Shown: positions 16,556 through 26,187 of the stretch, piece by piece | How positions within the stretch are numbered: the first letter of the stretch is position 1 | Layout: every line of letters starts with the position of its first letter | DNA from: Caproiciproducens galactitolivorans | Lineage (GTDB): Bacteria > Bacillota > Clostridia > Oscillospirales > Acutalibacteraceae | Direction of reading: 5' to 3' | DNA: 64,000 nucleotides | NCBI RefSeq assembly: GCF_026672255.1 | Contig: NZ_JAPOHA010000005.1 | Span: 124,001-188,000 of the forward strand | Notes under the pieces: generated by a model | The model's input: only the letters and a program-made list of their open reading frames with translations | Told to the model about the DNA's origin: nothing | Database searches by the model: none | Program-made: the position numbers and the translations under genes

Positions 16556-17095
16556 ATGGCAAGACTTAAGGAATATTACCAAAAAGAAGTCGCACCCGCA
16601 ATGATGAAGAAATTCTCATATAAAAGCGTTATGCAGATTCCGAAACTCGAGAAAATCGTCATTAACGTAGGCGCCGGCGAAGCGAAAGAAAACGCAAAGG
16701 TAATTGACGCCATTTCAACCGACCTCGCAACAATTACCGGCCAAAAGCCGATGATCTGCAAAGCAAAGAAATCGGTTGCGAACTTCAAGCTCCGCGAGGG
16801 CATGAATATCGGCGTTAAGGTAACACTCAGAGGCGACAGAATGTACGAATTTATCGACCGTCTCTTTAATGTGGCGCTTCCACGCGTCAGGGACTTCAGG
16901 GGAATCAACGCGAACTCTTTCGATGGCCGCGGAAATTACAACATGGGCGTTAAAGAGCAGCTGATTTTCCCTGAGATCGAGTACGATAAAATCGACAAGG
17001 TCCGCGGAATGGATATTTGTTTTGTAACAACCGCGAAAACCGACGAGGAATCCAGAGAGCTCTTATCGCTCATGGGCGCCCCGTTTGCGAAATAA
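16556..17095 (+). CDS. rplE: 50S ribosomal protein L5
   Basis: Binds 5S rRNA and forms an intersubunit bridge with S13. The 179-residue sequence contains [15 protein letters not shown] at the start, [16 protein letters not shown] in the centre and [19 protein letters not shown], all typical. ATG 16556 follows GGGAGGATAAAACGAC. Twelve bases separate it from rpsN. Normal length, no anomaly. Confidence 0.98.
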   Translation: MARLKEYYQKEVAPAMMKKFSYKSVMQIPKLEKIVINVGAGEAKENAKVIDAISTDLATITGQKPMICKAKKSVANFKLREGMNIGVKVTLRGDRMYEFIDRLFNVALPRVRDFRGINANSFDGRGNYNMGVKEQLIFPEIEYDKIDKVRGMDICFVTTAKTDEESRELLSLMGAPFAK

Positions 17096-17107
17096 GGAGG
17101 GAAAATT

Positions 17108-17293
17108 GTGGCCAAAACTTCTATGAAGATCAGACAGAGCAGGGGAGCAAAATATTCTTCCCGCGAATACAACAGATGTAAAATCTGCGGCAGGCCGCAT
17201 GCCTACCTTCGCAAGTTCGGAATATGCCGTATATGCTTCAGGGAACTTGCCTACAAGGGCGAGATTCCTGGCGTGAAAAAGGCCAGCTGGTAA
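17108..17293 (+). CDS. rpsN: 30S ribosomal protein S14, zinc-binding type
   Basis: Head protein of the 30S subunit. This is the short 61-residue form with four Cys ligands (CKIC at about 24-27 and CRIC at about 40-43), the zinc-containing type usual inside the spc operon of Firmicutes. Translation starts at GTG 17108 after AAGGAGG. No zinc-independent second copy is present in the window. Confidence 0.97.
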   Translation: MAKTSMKIRQSRGAKYSSREYNRCKICGRPHAYLRKFGICRICFRELAYKGEIPGVKKASW

Positions 17294-17316
17294 AGCTTAG
17301 CAAAGGAGGTAACGGT

Positions 17317-17715
17317 ATGCAGATTACAGATACAATTGCTGATTTGCTCACCCGTATTCGCAATGCAAATTCTGCAAAGCACGATTCGGTTGACATTCCC
17401 GCTTCCAACATGAAAAAGGCCATTGTGCAGATTCTTGTTGACGAGGGCTATGTGAAGAATTATACGGTTACAGAGGACGGCAAACAGGGCATTATCAAGG
17501 TAAATCTCAAATATGGCGAGAACAAAACCTCCGCCATTAACGGTCTGCGCAGAGTCAGTAAGCCAGGCCTTCGCATTTATTCCAATGCAGAGGAGCTGCC
17601 GAAGGTTATGAAAGGCCTCGGCATTGCCATCATTTCTACTTCAAAGGGCGTTATGACCGACCGTCAGGCCCGCAAAGAGAATATCGGGGGCGAAGTCCTC
17701 GCATTTATCTGGTAA
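17317..17715 (+). CDS. rpsH: 30S ribosomal protein S8
   Basis: Primary 16S rRNA-binding protein of the central domain and, in E. coli, the translational repressor of the spc operon. The 132-residue form begins at ATG 17317 next to AAAGGAGG; an upstream in-frame extension overlapping rpsN is rejected. It begins [18 protein letters not shown] and ends with the [14 protein letters not shown] and GGEVLAFIW segments diagnostic of the family. Confidence 0.97.
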   Translation: MQITDTIADLLTRIRNANSAKHDSVDIPASNMKKAIVQILVDEGYVKNYTVTEDGKQGIIKVNLKYGENKTSAINGLRRVSKPGLRIYSNAEELPKVMKGLGIAIISTSKGVMTDRQARKENIGGEVLAFIW

Positions 17716-17730
17716 CAAGGGGGTGCAGTA

Positions 17731-18279
17731 ATGTCGCGAATTGGAAGAAAACCCATAAATATTCCCGCTGGCGTCACCGTTCAGGCTGACGGCAACGTAA
17801 TCACGGTAAAAGGACCGAAGGGTACGCTTACCCAGAAAGTCCATCCGCACATGAGTGTTTCCGTCGAGGGCAGCGAGGTCATTGTTACCCGCCCCAACGA
17901 CGAAAAAGAAAACAGATCTCTGCACGGCCTGACCCGCACGCTGATTCACAATATGGTTATCGGCGTAACGGAAGGCTTTAAGAAGGAGCTTGACGTTTTG
18001 GGCGTCGGCTACCGTGTGCAGAAGCAGGGCAAGAACCTCGTGATGAATCTTGGCTATTCACATCAGGTAATTGTTCCGGAAACCGATGGTATTACCATTG
18101 AGTGCCCGTCTGCGAACAAAATCGTAATCAGCGGTTCCGACAAACAGCAGGTCGGTCAATTTGCCGCCGAAATACGTGAGAAACGTCCGCCGGAGCCGTA
18201 TAAGGGCAAGGGTATCCGCTATACCGGCGAGTTTGTACGTCATAAGGAAGGCAAGGCCGGTAAGGGCGCCAAGAAGTAA
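17731..18279 (+). CDS. rplF: 50S ribosomal protein L6
   Basis: Located near the sarcin-ricin loop and the factor-binding site. The 182 residues show two L6 folds, beginning SRIGRKPINIPAGV and ending in EPYKGKGIRYTGEFVRHKEGK, the conserved C-terminal signature. ATG 17731 follows AAGGGGGTG. Neighbour gaps are 15 and 18 bases. No unusual features. Confidence 0.98.
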   Translation: MSRIGRKPINIPAGVTVQADGNVITVKGPKGTLTQKVHPHMSVSVEGSEVIVTRPNDEKENRSLHGLTRTLIHNMVIGVTEGFKKELDVLGVGYRVQKQGKNLVMNLGYSHQVIVPETDGITIECPSANKIVISGSDKQQVGQFAAEIREKRPPEPYKGKGIRYTGEFVRHKEGKAGKGAKK

Positions 18280-18297
18280 GTAAGGAGTGAATAACAA

Positions 18298-18657
18298 ATG
18301 GTGAATAAGGCTGACACAAACAAAGCCAGGCTTAACCGCCACCGCAGGGTGCGCGGAAGGATTTCGGGCACAGCAGAGTGCCCGCGCCTGAATGTATTTC
18401 GCTCTACCACCAATATCTACGCCCAGATTATCGACGATGTCAAGGGAGTTACTTTAGCAGCAGCTTCCACACTGGACAAGGATTTCAATGGTAATGGCGG
18501 AAACAAGGAAGCCGCACGCAAAGTTGGCGAGCTTATTGCCAAGCGTGCCGCTGAAAAGGGCATCACCGAGGTCGTTTTTGACCGCGGCGGCTATATTTTC
18601 CACGGCCGCGTCAAAGAGCTGGCCGAAGGCGCCCGTGAGGGCGGCCTCAAGTTCTAA
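18298..18657 (+). CDS. rplR: 50S ribosomal protein L18
   Basis: Binds 5S rRNA in the central protuberance together with L5. The 119-residue protein has the basic N-terminal arm ([14 protein letters not shown]), the core [20 protein letters not shown] and the end [23 protein letters not shown] 18298 comes after TAAGGAGTG. It ends 15 bases before rpsE. Confidence 0.98.
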   Translation: MVNKADTNKARLNRHRRVRGRISGTAECPRLNVFRSTTNIYAQIIDDVKGVTLAAASTLDKDFNGNGGNKEAARKVGELIAKRAAEKGITEVVFDRGGYIFHGRVKELAEGAREGGLKF

Positions 18658-18672
18658 GAAGGAGGAATACTT

Positions 18673-19170
18673 TTGGCTAGAATTGACGCAGCAACTATGG
18701 AACTGAAAGAACATGTAGTTGCTATTAATCGTGTATCCAAGACCGTAAAAGGCGGCCGTATCTTCAAGTTTGCCGCACTCGTAGTCGTCGGCGACGGAAA
18801 CGGTACAGTCGGCTTCGGAATCGGCAAAGCGGGCGAAGTTCCCGACGCGATCCGCAAGGGCATTGAAGACGCGAAAAAGAACCTGATCAAGGTTGCAATG
18901 CGCGGCTCCACAATCCCGCACGAAATCATCGGCGGCTACGGCGCAGGCAGAGTTTTAATGAAACCTGCCGCCCCCGGTACCGGCGTTATTGCCGGCGGCC
19001 CGGTCCGTGCGGTTGTTGAAGCGGTCGGCATCAGGGATATCAGAACAAAAGCCCTTCGTTCCAACAATCCATGCAATGTAGTCAGAGCAACTTTGGACGG
19101 CATGTCCAAGCTGCGCACAGCCGAGCAAGTCGCTGCGACACGCGGCAAATCGGTTAAAGAAATTTTATAA
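18673..19170 (+). CDS. rpsE: 30S ribosomal protein S5
   Basis: Shapes the mRNA entry pore and influences decoding accuracy. The 165-residue protein contains the double-stranded RNA-binding part ([31 protein letters not shown]) and the C-terminal [18 protein letters not shown] domain. The start codon is TTG 18673, seven bases after GAAGGAGG; no alternative ATG exists near the N-terminus. Confidence 0.97.
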   Translation: MARIDAATMELKEHVVAINRVSKTVKGGRIFKFAALVVVGDGNGTVGFGIGKAGEVPDAIRKGIEDAKKNLIKVAMRGSTIPHEIIGGYGAGRVLMKPAAPGTGVIAGGPVRAVVEAVGIRDIRTKALRSNNPCNVVRATLDGMSKLRTAEQVAATRGKSVKEIL

Positions 19171-19185
19171 ATAGGGGGTAGCAAT

Positions 19186-19365
19186 ATGGCACAGCTTCAA
19201 GTAAAGCTGATAAAGAGTCTTATCGGCAGCAAAAAGGACCAGATTGCAACCGCCCAGGCTCTTGGTCTTTTTAAGATAGGCGATACTTCGGTACAGCCCG
19301 AAAATGAGCAGACCAAAGGCAAGGTGGCCAAGATAATCCACCTCATCGAGGTAAGCAAAGCGTAA
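19186..19365 (+). CDS. rpmD: 50S ribosomal protein L30
   Basis: Small ferredoxin-like-fold protein of the 50S subunit. It encodes 59 residues from ATG 19186 to TAA 19363-19365. The segment LIKSLIGSKKDQIATAQALGL followed by a hydrophobic end (AKIIHLIEV) is the family pattern. It sits between rpsE and rplO, exactly where L30 belongs in the spc operon, with a GGGGGTAGC ribosome site. Confidence 0.96.
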   Translation: MAQLQVKLIKSLIGSKKDQIATAQALGLFKIGDTSVQPENEQTKGKVAKIIHLIEVSKA

Positions 19366-19379
19366 GGAGGTGCGAATAA

Positions 19380-19820
19380 ATGAAGTTGCACGAACTATCT
19401 GCGGTACCCGGTTCCACAAAGGAGACGAAGCGTATCGGCAGAGGACACGGTTCAGGTCAGGGAAAAACTGCCGGCAAGGGTCATAAAGGTCAAAAGGCCA
19501 GGGCAGGCAGAGGTATGCGTCCCGGATTCGAAGGCGGCCAGATGCCTTTGCAGAGACGTATCCCGAAGAGAGGTTTCAATAATATTTTCGCAAAGAATAT
19601 TGTAGCCGTTAATGTCGGTGTGCTGAATCAATTCGACGACGGTGCTGTGGTTGACACACAGGCGCTGATCGATTCCGGTATTGTGAAAACATGCTGCGAC
19701 GGGATTAAAATTCTTGGAAACGGCAATTTAAAGAAAAAACTTACTGTGAAGGTTACTGCTTACTCCGAAACCGCAAAACAAAAGATAGAAACCGCGGGTG
19801 GAAAGGCAGAGGTGATCTAA
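19380..19820 (+). CDS. rplO: 50S ribosomal protein L15
   Basis: Late-assembly 50S protein contacting many 23S rRNA helices. The 146-residue sequence has the extended Gly/Lys-rich N-terminal region ([20 protein letters not shown]) and the globular C-terminal part ending GGKAEVI. ATG 19380 follows AAGGAGGTGC. The stop codon is separated from the secY TTG start by a single base. Confidence 0.98.
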   Translation: MKLHELSAVPGSTKETKRIGRGHGSGQGKTAGKGHKGQKARAGRGMRPGFEGGQMPLQRRIPKRGFNNIFAKNIVAVNVGVLNQFDDGAVVDTQALIDSGIVKTCCDGIKILGNGNLKKKLTVKVTAYSETAKQKIETAGGKAEVI

Positions 19821-19821
19821 G

Positions 19822-21156
19822 TTGTTTAAAACACTTAAGAATGCCTGGGGTATCCCCGATCTTCGGAAGAAGATTCTGTTTACACTTTTTATCATTATGG
19901 TTTTCCGCTTCGGTGCTGTTATTCCGGTTCCGTTCCTCAATGTAACCGCGTTGAAGGGACTGATGAACACGGTCGACAAGACCGGTTCGGCACTGAGTTA
20001 TCTTGATATGCTGTCCGGCGGCGCTTTTGCAAACGGTACGCTGTTTGCAATGAGTGTTACGCCATACATCAACAGCTCCATTATTATGCAGCTCCTGACA
20101 GTCGCGATTCCCGCTTTGGAAAGACTGGCGAAGGAAGGCGAAGAGGGCCGTAAAAGAATCGCCACCTACACCCGCTATGTAACGGTTGCACTTGGTCTGA
20201 TTCAGGGTACCGCGTATTACTTCTATCTGCGCAACAGCTCCTATCAGGGTACGCCGATTGCGAAGTACACAAAGGGCTGGCAGGAAGTTTTCGCAGCCTT
20301 CGTCATTATCATGGTGTTTACCGCCGGTACCGCATTGATGATGTGGCTGGGCGAGCAAATCAACCAGCATGGTATTGGCAATGGTATTTCCATACTGCTG
20401 TTCGCCGGCATCGTGGCAAGAATGCCGCATACGATTAATCTGCTGGGACAGTATATACAGGCTGCCAATCAGGATCCGTCCTCTTACGGCAAGTACTACT
20501 TCTTTGTACCGCTGTTTGTAATCGTATTCCTGATCGTTATCTGGGTCATCGTTTTCATGAACGACGCGGAACGCCGCATCCCTGTTCAGTATGCGAAACG
20601 CATGGTGGGCAGAAAAATGTACGGCGGCCAGAGCAGTCATATTCCGATCAAGGTCGGTATGTCCGGCGTTATGCCGATTATTTTCGCAAGCTCCATTCTC
20701 TCAATCCCAAGTACGATTCAGTTGTTCCTTGGCCAAAGGGTCATGACCGGCTTCTGGAAGAGCTTTTTCGACGCTTTTTCCACCACCGGTGTACTGTATT
20801 CGTTGGTTTATTTCCTGCTGATTATCATGTTTGCATATTTCTATGTAACAATTCAGTATAATCCGATTGAGATGGCCAATAATCTTCGTCAGAATAATGG
20901 CACAATCCCGGGTATCCGTCCCGGCAAGCCTACTTCTGATTATATTGCGAGGATTCTTTCCAAGATCACTCTGATCGGCGCTCTGTTCCTCGCGGTGATC
21001 GCTCTTCTGCCAATCATCTTCGGCGCCTTTACCGGCATGCACAACATGATGATCGGCGGTACGTCCATCCTGATTCTGGTTGGAGTTGCACTTGAAACCG
21101 TGAAGCAGATGGAGTCTCAGATGATGATGCGCCATTACAAAGGCTTCCTTGATTGA
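19822..21156 (+). CDS. secY: Preprotein translocase subunit SecY
   Basis: The ten-helix channel of the Sec translocon in the cytoplasmic membrane. The 444-residue protein begins with the amphipathic FKTLKNAWGIPDLRKKILFT, has the plug region with NTVDKTGSALSYLDMLSGG, SecY signature GxG-type NGISILLFAGIVARMP and the cytoplasmic loop RIPVQYAKRMVG. Translation starts at TTG 19822, one base after rplO, so it is likely coupled to rplO. Membrane segments continue to the C-terminal MRHYKGFLD. It is followed by adk. Confidence 0.98.
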   Translation: MFKTLKNAWGIPDLRKKILFTLFIIMVFRFGAVIPVPFLNVTALKGLMNTVDKTGSALSYLDMLSGGAFANGTLFAMSVTPYINSSIIMQLLTVAIPALERLAKEGEEGRKRIATYTRYVTVALGLIQGTAYYFYLRNSSYQGTPIAKYTKGWQEVFAAFVIIMVFTAGTALMMWLGEQINQHGIGNGISILLFAGIVARMPHTINLLGQYIQAANQDPSSYGKYYFFVPLFVIVFLIVIWVIVFMNDAERRIPVQYAKRMVGRKMYGGQSSHIPIKVGMSGVMPIIFASSILSIPSTIQLFLGQRVMTGFWKSFFDAFSTTGVLYSLVYFLLIIMFAYFYVTIQYNPIEMANNLRQNNGTIPGIRPGKPTSDYIARILSKITLIGALFLAVIALLPIIFGAFTGMHNMMIGGTSILILVGVALETVKQMESQMMMRHYKGFLD

Positions 21157-21172
21157 TAAGGAGTGAGAGAAT

Positions 21173-21805
21173 ATGAAGCTGATACTTCTCGGCGCCCCAG
21201 GCGCCGGTAAGGGTACGCAAGCAGAAGTGATCTGCGGGCGTTTCAATATTCCAACAATTTCTACGGGCAACATTATCCGTGAAGCGCTGAAAAGCGGCAC
21301 TGAAATGGGAGTTCGCGCAAAATCCTTCGTGGATGCGGGCAAACTTGTTCCGGACGAGGTCGTTATCGGGATCATTCAGGAGCGTTTAGCCAAGGATGAC
21401 TGCAATAACGGTTTTGTGCTGGACGGTTTTCCGCGCACGATTCCCCAGGCCGAGGCTCTGGACAAAATGGGCATTCCGATCGACAAGGTAATCGATATTG
21501 AGGTTCCCGATGAAGTCATCGTGCAGCGTATGTCCGGACGCCGTGTCTGCGAGAGCTGCGGAGCCAGCTACCATCTGCTTTACAATAAGCCGGATGTCGA
21601 GGGCGTTTGCAGCAAATGCGGCGGCACCCTTGTTCAGCGCAAGGACGATCACCCGGATACGGTGAAAGAGCGCTTAAAGGTATATCACGAGCAAACCGAA
21701 CCCCTGAAGGGCTATTATTCCAAGCAGGGTAAGCTTTGTGTCGTAGAAGGGCAGGAAGACGTTGCGAGTACAACGAAACGGATTCTTGCCGCAATCGAGG
21801 CGTAA
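21173..21805 (+). CDS. adk: Adenylate kinase, zinc-lid type
   Basis: Interconverts ATP + AMP and two ADP. The 210 residues show the P-loop GAPGAGKGTQA, the DGFPRT AMP site, and a long lid with four Cys (CESCG and CSKCG, about residues 127-130 and 147-150) that would bind structural zinc as in Gram-positive enzymes. ATG 21173 has an AAGGAGTG site. It sits in the usual place between secY and map, whose start is two bases after its stop. Confidence 0.98.
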   Translation: MKLILLGAPGAGKGTQAEVICGRFNIPTISTGNIIREALKSGTEMGVRAKSFVDAGKLVPDEVVIGIIQERLAKDDCNNGFVLDGFPRTIPQAEALDKMGIPIDKVIDIEVPDEVIVQRMSGRRVCESCGASYHLLYNKPDVEGVCSKCGGTLVQRKDDHPDTVKERLKVYHEQTEPLKGYYSKQGKLCVVEGQEDVASTTKRILAAIEA

Positions 21806-21807
21806 TC

Positions 21808-22560
21808 ATGATAGTGCTAAAAACCAGCCGTGAACTCAAAATTATGAGGGAAGCGTGCAGGATATCTGCCAACGCACTAAAGCTGGCCGGCAAAGCGGTT
21901 GAGCCCGGGGTATCCACCTGGGAAATCGACCGCCTTGTCCGCCGCTACATCGAGGAACAGGGCGCAACGCCTTCCTTCCTCGGGTACGGCGGCTTTCCGG
22001 CGAGCGCATGTATTTCCGTAAACGATGTGGTTATCCATGGCATACCCCATAAGGGAACCATTTTAAAACAGGGCGATATCGTCAGTGTTGACGTAGGCGC
22101 TGTTTTCGAAGGCTTTAACGGAGACAACGCGTACACATTTCCGTGCGGCGATGTCAGTTCCGAAGCGCAGGCCCTTATGGATACAACACGCGAAAGCCTT
22201 TACGAAGGAATCAAAGCCGCAAAGGCCGGTGGGCGCATCGGCGATATCGGCAGCGCGGTTCAAAGGTATGCCGAAGCTCGCGGTTACTCGGTGGTACGGG
22301 ATTATGTCGGCCACGGAGTAGGTGCGAAGATGCATGAAGACCCTAGCGTTCCTAATTACGGCACACCCGGCAGGGGTGTGCGCCTGTTGCCAGGCATGAC
22401 TATCGCGATTGAACCAATGATCAACCAGGGTGTAAAGGAAGTAAAAACGCTGGCGGACGGTTGGACGACCGTAACTGCCGACGGAAAGCTTTCCGCGCAC
22501 TTTGAGCATTCCGTCGCCATTACCCCGGACGGTCCTGTAATTTTAACATTACCGGATTGA
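21808..22560 (+). CDS. map: Methionine aminopeptidase, type I
   Basis: Removes the initiator Met from nascent proteins using two metal ions. The 250-residue protein has the pita-bread fold landmarks: HGIPHKG, the metal-binding DVGAVFEGFNGDNAYTF (Asp ligands), GHGVGAKMHEDPSVPNYG (His ligand), IEPMIN and FEHSVAIT (Glu ligands). ATG 21808 is the proper start; an extended frame starting inside adk is rejected. No strong ribosome site is visible, so translation is probably coupled to adk. Confidence 0.97.
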   Translation: MIVLKTSRELKIMREACRISANALKLAGKAVEPGVSTWEIDRLVRRYIEEQGATPSFLGYGGFPASACISVNDVVIHGIPHKGTILKQGDIVSVDVGAVFEGFNGDNAYTFPCGDVSSEAQALMDTTRESLYEGIKAAKAGGRIGDIGSAVQRYAEARGYSVVRDYVGHGVGAKMHEDPSVPNYGTPGRGVRLLPGMTIAIEPMINQGVKEVKTLADGWTTVTADGKLSAHFEHSVAITPDGPVILTLPD

Positions 22561-22571
22561 GGAGGGTGACG

Positions 22572-22838
22572 ATGGACTTTGTCAGAGGACTGGTTGTTCG
22601 GTCGGCCGCGGGGCGCGACAAGGGAGGCTTTTTCGCCGTGCTGGAGGCGGACGACGTTTATGCCGTTATTTGTGACGGGAAACGCCGCAGCCTTGATAAC
22701 CCCAAAAGGAAAAAGCTGAAACATTTATCTGCGACCAAAACCGTACTGGCCGAAGGTTCAATGCAGACCAACCGTGAAATACGATGTGCTCTCAGGGGCT
22801 TTAACGCCGGGAGCCGTTTTCCACATGAGGAGGGTTAA
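22572..22838 (+). CDS. KOW-domain (L14e/L6e/L27e-like) RNA-binding protein
   Basis: An 88-residue protein whose N-terminal 35 residues form a KOW-type motif (VRGLVVRSAAGRDKGGFFAVLE). The rest is basic, with the KRKKLKHL segment, suggesting RNA binding. Proteins of this kind sit between map and infA in many Firmicutes ribosomal operons, but their job on the ribosome is not established as far as I know. ATG 22572 follows GGAGGGTGAC. It ends three bases before infA, so it is certainly cotranslated with core translation genes. It should not be mistaken for L24, which is encoded separately upstream. Confidence 0.85.
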   Translation: MDFVRGLVVRSAAGRDKGGFFAVLEADDVYAVICDGKRRSLDNPKRKKLKHLSATKTVLAEGSMQTNREIRCALRGFNAGSRFPHEEG

Positions 22839-22841
22839 CAT

Positions 22842-23060
22842 ATGTCGAAACAGGACGTAATAGAAACTGAAGGCGTAGTAACCGAAGCGCTGCCAAACGC
22901 AATGTTCATGGTAGAGCTTCCTAATCACCATACGATACTCGCGCATATTTCCGGCAAGCTGCGAATGAACTTCATCCGCATTCTGCCGGGCGACAAGGTC
23001 ACAATTGAGCTGTCGCCTTACGACTTGACGCGCGGGCGCATCACATGGCGTTCAAAGTAA
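22842..23060 (+). CDS. infA: Translation initiation factor IF-1
   Basis: Binds the 30S A-site during initiation and assists IF2 and IF3. The 72-residue OB-fold protein shows [33 protein letters not shown] and the C-terminal [13 protein letters not shown], close to the universal sequence. ATG 22842 follows an AGGAGGG site within the end of the preceding gene. Thirty bases separate it from rpmJ. Confidence 0.98.
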   Translation: MSKQDVIETEGVVTEALPNAMFMVELPNHHTILAHISGKLRMNFIRILPGDKVTIELSPYDLTRGRITWRSK

Positions 23061-23090
23061 AACAAAGACTCGCTAAGGGAGGGCGCACAA

Positions 23091-23204
23091 ATGAAAGTAA
23101 GACCTTCTGTCAAAAAAATTTGTGAAAAATGCAAAATCATCAAACGCAAGGGTAAGGTCATGGTAATCTGTGACAACCCGAAGCATAAGCAGCGCCAGGG
23201 ATAA
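23091..23204 (+). CDS. rpmJ: 50S ribosomal protein L36
   Basis: The smallest 50S protein, 37 residues, from ATG 23091 to TAA 23202-23204. It starts [21 protein letters not shown] and carries the zinc-ligand pattern CxxC ... C ... H (CEKC, then CDNPKH), the zinc-binding form. It lies in its usual position between infA and rpsM, with a GGGAGG ribosome site. Confidence 0.97.
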   Translation: MKVRPSVKKICEKCKIIKRKGKVMVICDNPKHKQRQG

Positions 23205-23242
23205 TTTGGCGCAGACCTATTAACAATGGAGGTGCAACCAAT

Positions 23243-23611
23243 ATGGCGCGTATATCAGGTGTTGATCTGCCGAGAGATAAGCGCATCGAAATTGCTCTTA
23301 CCTATATCTTCGGAATCGGACGCAGAACCGCTACAGAAATCTGTTCGGCAACAGGCGTCAACCCGGACACCCGTGTAAGGGATTTAACAGAAGACGATGC
23401 GGCGAAACTCAGAGAATATATTGACCATAACTGCCGCGTGGAAGGCGATCTTCGCCGCGACGTAGCATTTGACATTAAGAGACTCATTGAAATCGGCTGC
23501 TACCGCGGGATTCGTCACCGCAAGGGTCTGCCGGTTAGAGGCCAGCGTTCCAAAACCAACGCGCGCACGCGCAAAGGCCCGAGAAAGACAATGGCCAACA
23601 AGAAGAAGTAA
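23243..23611 (+). CDS. rpsM: 30S ribosomal protein S13
   Basis: Head protein that contacts P-site tRNA and bridges to L5. The 122 residues contain [20 protein letters not shown] at the start, the [15 protein letters not shown] helix region and the basic tail [18 protein letters not shown] 23243 follows TGGAGGTGC. Gap to rpsK is 18 bases. Confidence 0.98.
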   Translation: MARISGVDLPRDKRIEIALTYIFGIGRRTATEICSATGVNPDTRVRDLTEDDAAKLREYIDHNCRVEGDLRRDVAFDIKRLIEIGCYRGIRHRKGLPVRGQRSKTNARTRKGPRKTMANKKK

Positions 23612-23629
23612 TAGGGAGGGATTCTAAAA

Positions 23630-24040
23630 ATGGCAGCACAAAAGGGCGCAGCTAAAAAAGGCACCGCAGTTCGCAGACGCCGTGAGCGTAAAAATATAGA
23701 TCGCGGAGCCGCTCATATCCAGTCCACCTTTAACAACACGATTGTTACCATTACCGATGTGCAGGGCAATGCGGTGTCGTGGGCAAGTTCAGGTGAATTA
23801 GGATTCAGAGGTTCCAGAAAGTCCACTCCTTTTGCCGCTCAGACCGCAGCTGAAACCGCCGCGAAAGCAGCGATGGAACATGGTATGAAAACGGTTGAGG
23901 TTTTTGTAAAGGGACCGGGAGCCGGCCGTGAAGCGGCAATCCGCGCACTTCAGGGCGCAGGTCTTGAAGTCAGCATGATTAAAGACGTTACCCCGATTCC
24001 GCATAACGGATGCCGTCCTCCGAAGAGAAGACGCGTATAG
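23630..24040 (+). CDS. rpsK: 30S ribosomal protein S11
   Basis: Forms the 30S platform near the mRNA exit. The 136-residue protein has [20 protein letters not shown], the [14 protein letters not shown] stretch and the C-terminal [18 protein letters not shown] signature. ATG 23630 follows GGGAGGG. It is followed by rpsD after 33 bases; order and spacing match the alpha operon. Confidence 0.98.
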   Translation: MAAQKGAAKKGTAVRRRRERKNIDRGAAHIQSTFNNTIVTITDVQGNAVSWASSGELGFRGSRKSTPFAAQTAAETAAKAAMEHGMKTVEVFVKGPGAGREAAIRALQGAGLEVSMIKDVTPIPHNGCRPPKRRRV

Positions 24041-24073
24041 TATAAAACCGATAATAGGAGGTGCAACCATAAT

Positions 24074-24700
24074 ATGGCAAGATATACAGACGCTGTGTGC
24101 AAACTTTGCCGCCGTGAAGGACAGAAGCTGTTTCTGAAGGGCGCAAGATGCTATACAGATAAATGCGGGGTTACCCGCAGAGCATACGCCCCGGGCCAGC
24201 ATGGCCAGGGCCGCAAGAAGACATCCGAGTACGGCCTGCAGCTTCGTGCAAAGCAGATGACAAAACGTTACTACGGTGTTTTGGAGTCCCAGTTCAGAAG
24301 TTACTACGACCTTGCGACGAAAAAAGAAGGTAAAACCGGTGACGAACTGCTGGCAATTCTGGAATCCCGCCTCGATAACGTCGTTTATCGTCTTGGCTGG
24401 GGAAGCTCCAGAGCGGAAGCCCGTCAGCTCGTTGTTCACGGTCACTTTAACGTGAACGGCAGAAGGGTCGACATTCCTTCCTACCTTACAAAGCCGGGTG
24501 AAGTCATTTCCATCCGCGATAAGAGCCGCCAGAGTGTCAAGATTAAAGCGGTTGTTGAGGAAAATGCGTCCCGTCCGGTTGCGAAGTGGCTTGACGTGAA
24601 TCGTGAAACACTGGAAGGCAAGGTACTTGCATTGCCGACCCGCGAGGATATTGACCTGGCAGTCGATGAGACTCTCATCGTTGAGTTGTACTCCAAATAA
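24074..24700 (+). CDS. rpsD: 30S ribosomal protein S4, zinc-binding type
   Basis: Initiates 30S assembly by binding the five-way junction of 16S rRNA. The 208-residue protein keeps four N-terminal Cys (residues 9, 12, 26 and 31) that form the zinc site of the zinc-type S4, plus the S4 RNA-binding domain ([20 protein letters not shown]). ATG 24074 follows AGGAGGTGC. It stands inside the alpha operon between rpsK and rpoA. Confidence 0.98.
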   Translation: MARYTDAVCKLCRREGQKLFLKGARCYTDKCGVTRRAYAPGQHGQGRKKTSEYGLQLRAKQMTKRYYGVLESQFRSYYDLATKKEGKTGDELLAILESRLDNVVYRLGWGSSRAEARQLVVHGHFNVNGRRVDIPSYLTKPGEVISIRDKSRQSVKIKAVVEENASRPVAKWLDVNRETLEGKVLALPTREDIDLAVDETLIVELYSK

Positions 24701-24773
24701 TGCCGTTTCTTAACAGCATAGATCAAACATCATGGCTGATAATGAATCCGCTATATGTCAAGGAGGGTCGCTA

Positions 24774-25727
24774 ATGATCGAGATTGAGAAGCCAAAAATT
24801 GAAACAGAAGAGTTAAGTAATGACGGAACCTACGGCAAATTTGTCGTAGAACCGCTTGAGCGGGGCTTTGGAACTACCTTGGGCAACTGTCTAAGGCGTG
24901 TCCTTTTATCGTCGCTGCCGGGTGTAGCAGTCACATCAATCAAAATAGACGGCGTTCTTCATGAGTTTTCCACCATTCCCGGAGTGAAAGAGGACGTCAC
25001 CGAGATAGTGCTCAATATCAAGGGATTGACCGCCAAGCTCCATTGCGACGGCCCAAAAACAGTTGAAATCTGTGCGGAGGGTCCGTGCGATGTAACGGCC
25101 GACTCTATCAAGTGCGACAGCGAGGTTGAAATCCTTAATCCCGAGATGCATATTGCAACTCTGGGAGAGGGAGCAAAGCTGTATATGGAATTGACCCTGG
25201 ACAAGGGCCGCGGATATGTTCCCGCCGAAAGGAACAAGCAGAACCTGAACGCAAATGTAATCGGCGAACTTCCGGTGGATTCCATTTACACTCCTGTTTA
25301 TAAGGTGAATTATAATGTTGAGCCAACCCGTGTAGGCCAAAGCATCGACTTTGACAAGCTTACACTCGAAGTTTGGACCAACGGAATTATCGGAGCGCAG
25401 GAAGCGGTTTCTTTGGCCGCGAAAGTCCTTACCGAACATCTGAACCTCTTTGTTGATTTGTCCGACAAGGGCAGCAGCACCGAGATCATGGTGGAAAAGG
25501 ACGATAAGGGCAAGGAAAAAGTGCTCGAAATGACAATTGAGGAACTCGATCTTTCCGTCCGTTCCTTCAACTGCCTGAAGCGTGCCGGTATCAATACGGT
25601 TGAAGACCTGATCAATAAATCCGAAGAGGATATGATGAAGGTTCGCAACCTCGGACGTAAATCCCTTGAGGAGGTTGTCTGGAAGATGGCCTCCCTCGGT
25701 TTCAATCTACGCAAGGACGATGAATAA
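24774..25727 (+). CDS. rpoA: DNA-directed RNA polymerase alpha subunit
   Basis: Nucleates RNA polymerase assembly; its C-terminal domain contacts UP elements and activators. The 317-residue protein has the dimerisation domain (about 1-230, with [28 protein letters not shown] in pieces) and the C-terminal domain (about 245-310: [22 protein letters not shown] and [11 protein letters not shown]). ATG 24774 right after AAGGAGGGTCGCTA is chosen over an upstream in-frame ATG at 24732, which lacks a ribosome site and would add residues foreign to the family. Confidence 0.98.
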   Translation: MIEIEKPKIETEELSNDGTYGKFVVEPLERGFGTTLGNCLRRVLLSSLPGVAVTSIKIDGVLHEFSTIPGVKEDVTEIVLNIKGLTAKLHCDGPKTVEICAEGPCDVTADSIKCDSEVEILNPEMHIATLGEGAKLYMELTLDKGRGYVPAERNKQNLNANVIGELPVDSIYTPVYKVNYNVEPTRVGQSIDFDKLTLEVWTNGIIGAQEAVSLAAKVLTEHLNLFVDLSDKGSSTEIMVEKDDKGKEKVLEMTIEELDLSVRSFNCLKRAGINTVEDLINKSEEDMMKVRNLGRKSLEEVVWKMASLGFNLRKDDE

Positions 25728-25765
25728 TCCCTTGTGCAAACCTAAGGTAAAGGAGTGATATTTCG

Positions 25766-26107
25766 ATGCCCGGAACCAGAAAGCTCGGAAGAGACACTGA
25801 CCACAGAACCGCCATGCTGAGGGCGATGGTTACCTTTCTTTTAGAGAACGGCAAAATCGAAACCACAGTGACTCGCGCCAAGGAGGTCCGCTCCATGACC
25901 GAGAAAATGATAACGATTGCGAAGGAAAACAACCTTCACAACAAGCGCCTTGTAATGGCTTTCGTTACAAAGGAAGACGTAGCGAATAAGCTGTTTAATG
26001 AGATTGCTCCGAAGTATGCCGATCGCAACGGCGGTTATACGCGCATCAGCAAGCTTGGCCCCCGCCGCGGTGACGCCGCCGAGATGGGAATTATCGAACT
26101 CATTTAA
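25766..26107 (+). CDS. rplQ: 50S ribosomal protein L17
   Basis: Large-subunit protein near the tunnel exit, last gene of the operon. The 113 residues read [20 protein letters not shown] at the start and end with the [25 protein letters not shown] signature in pieces. ATG 25766 follows AAAGGAGTGA. A terminator stands 15 bases after the stop codon. The ecfA/truA genes that often follow in Firmicutes are absent. Confidence 0.98.
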   Translation: MPGTRKLGRDTDHRTAMLRAMVTFLLENGKIETTVTRAKEVRSMTEKMITIAKENNLHNKRLVMAFVTKEDVANKLFNEIAPKYADRNGGYTRISKLGPRRGDAAEMGIIELI

Positions 26108-26122
26108 GATAAGCATTTTTGA

Positions 26123-26151
26123 AAGGCTGCCGGGTTACGGCGGCCTTTTTT
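26123..26151 (+). terminator. Terminator of the ribosomal operon
   Basis: AAGGCTGCCG (26123-26132) pairs with CGGCGGCCTT, with one G-U, followed by a T run. Confidence 0.9.
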
Positions 26152-26187
26152 GCTGTCATTTATTAAACAAGATAAGGATGAGGTAGT

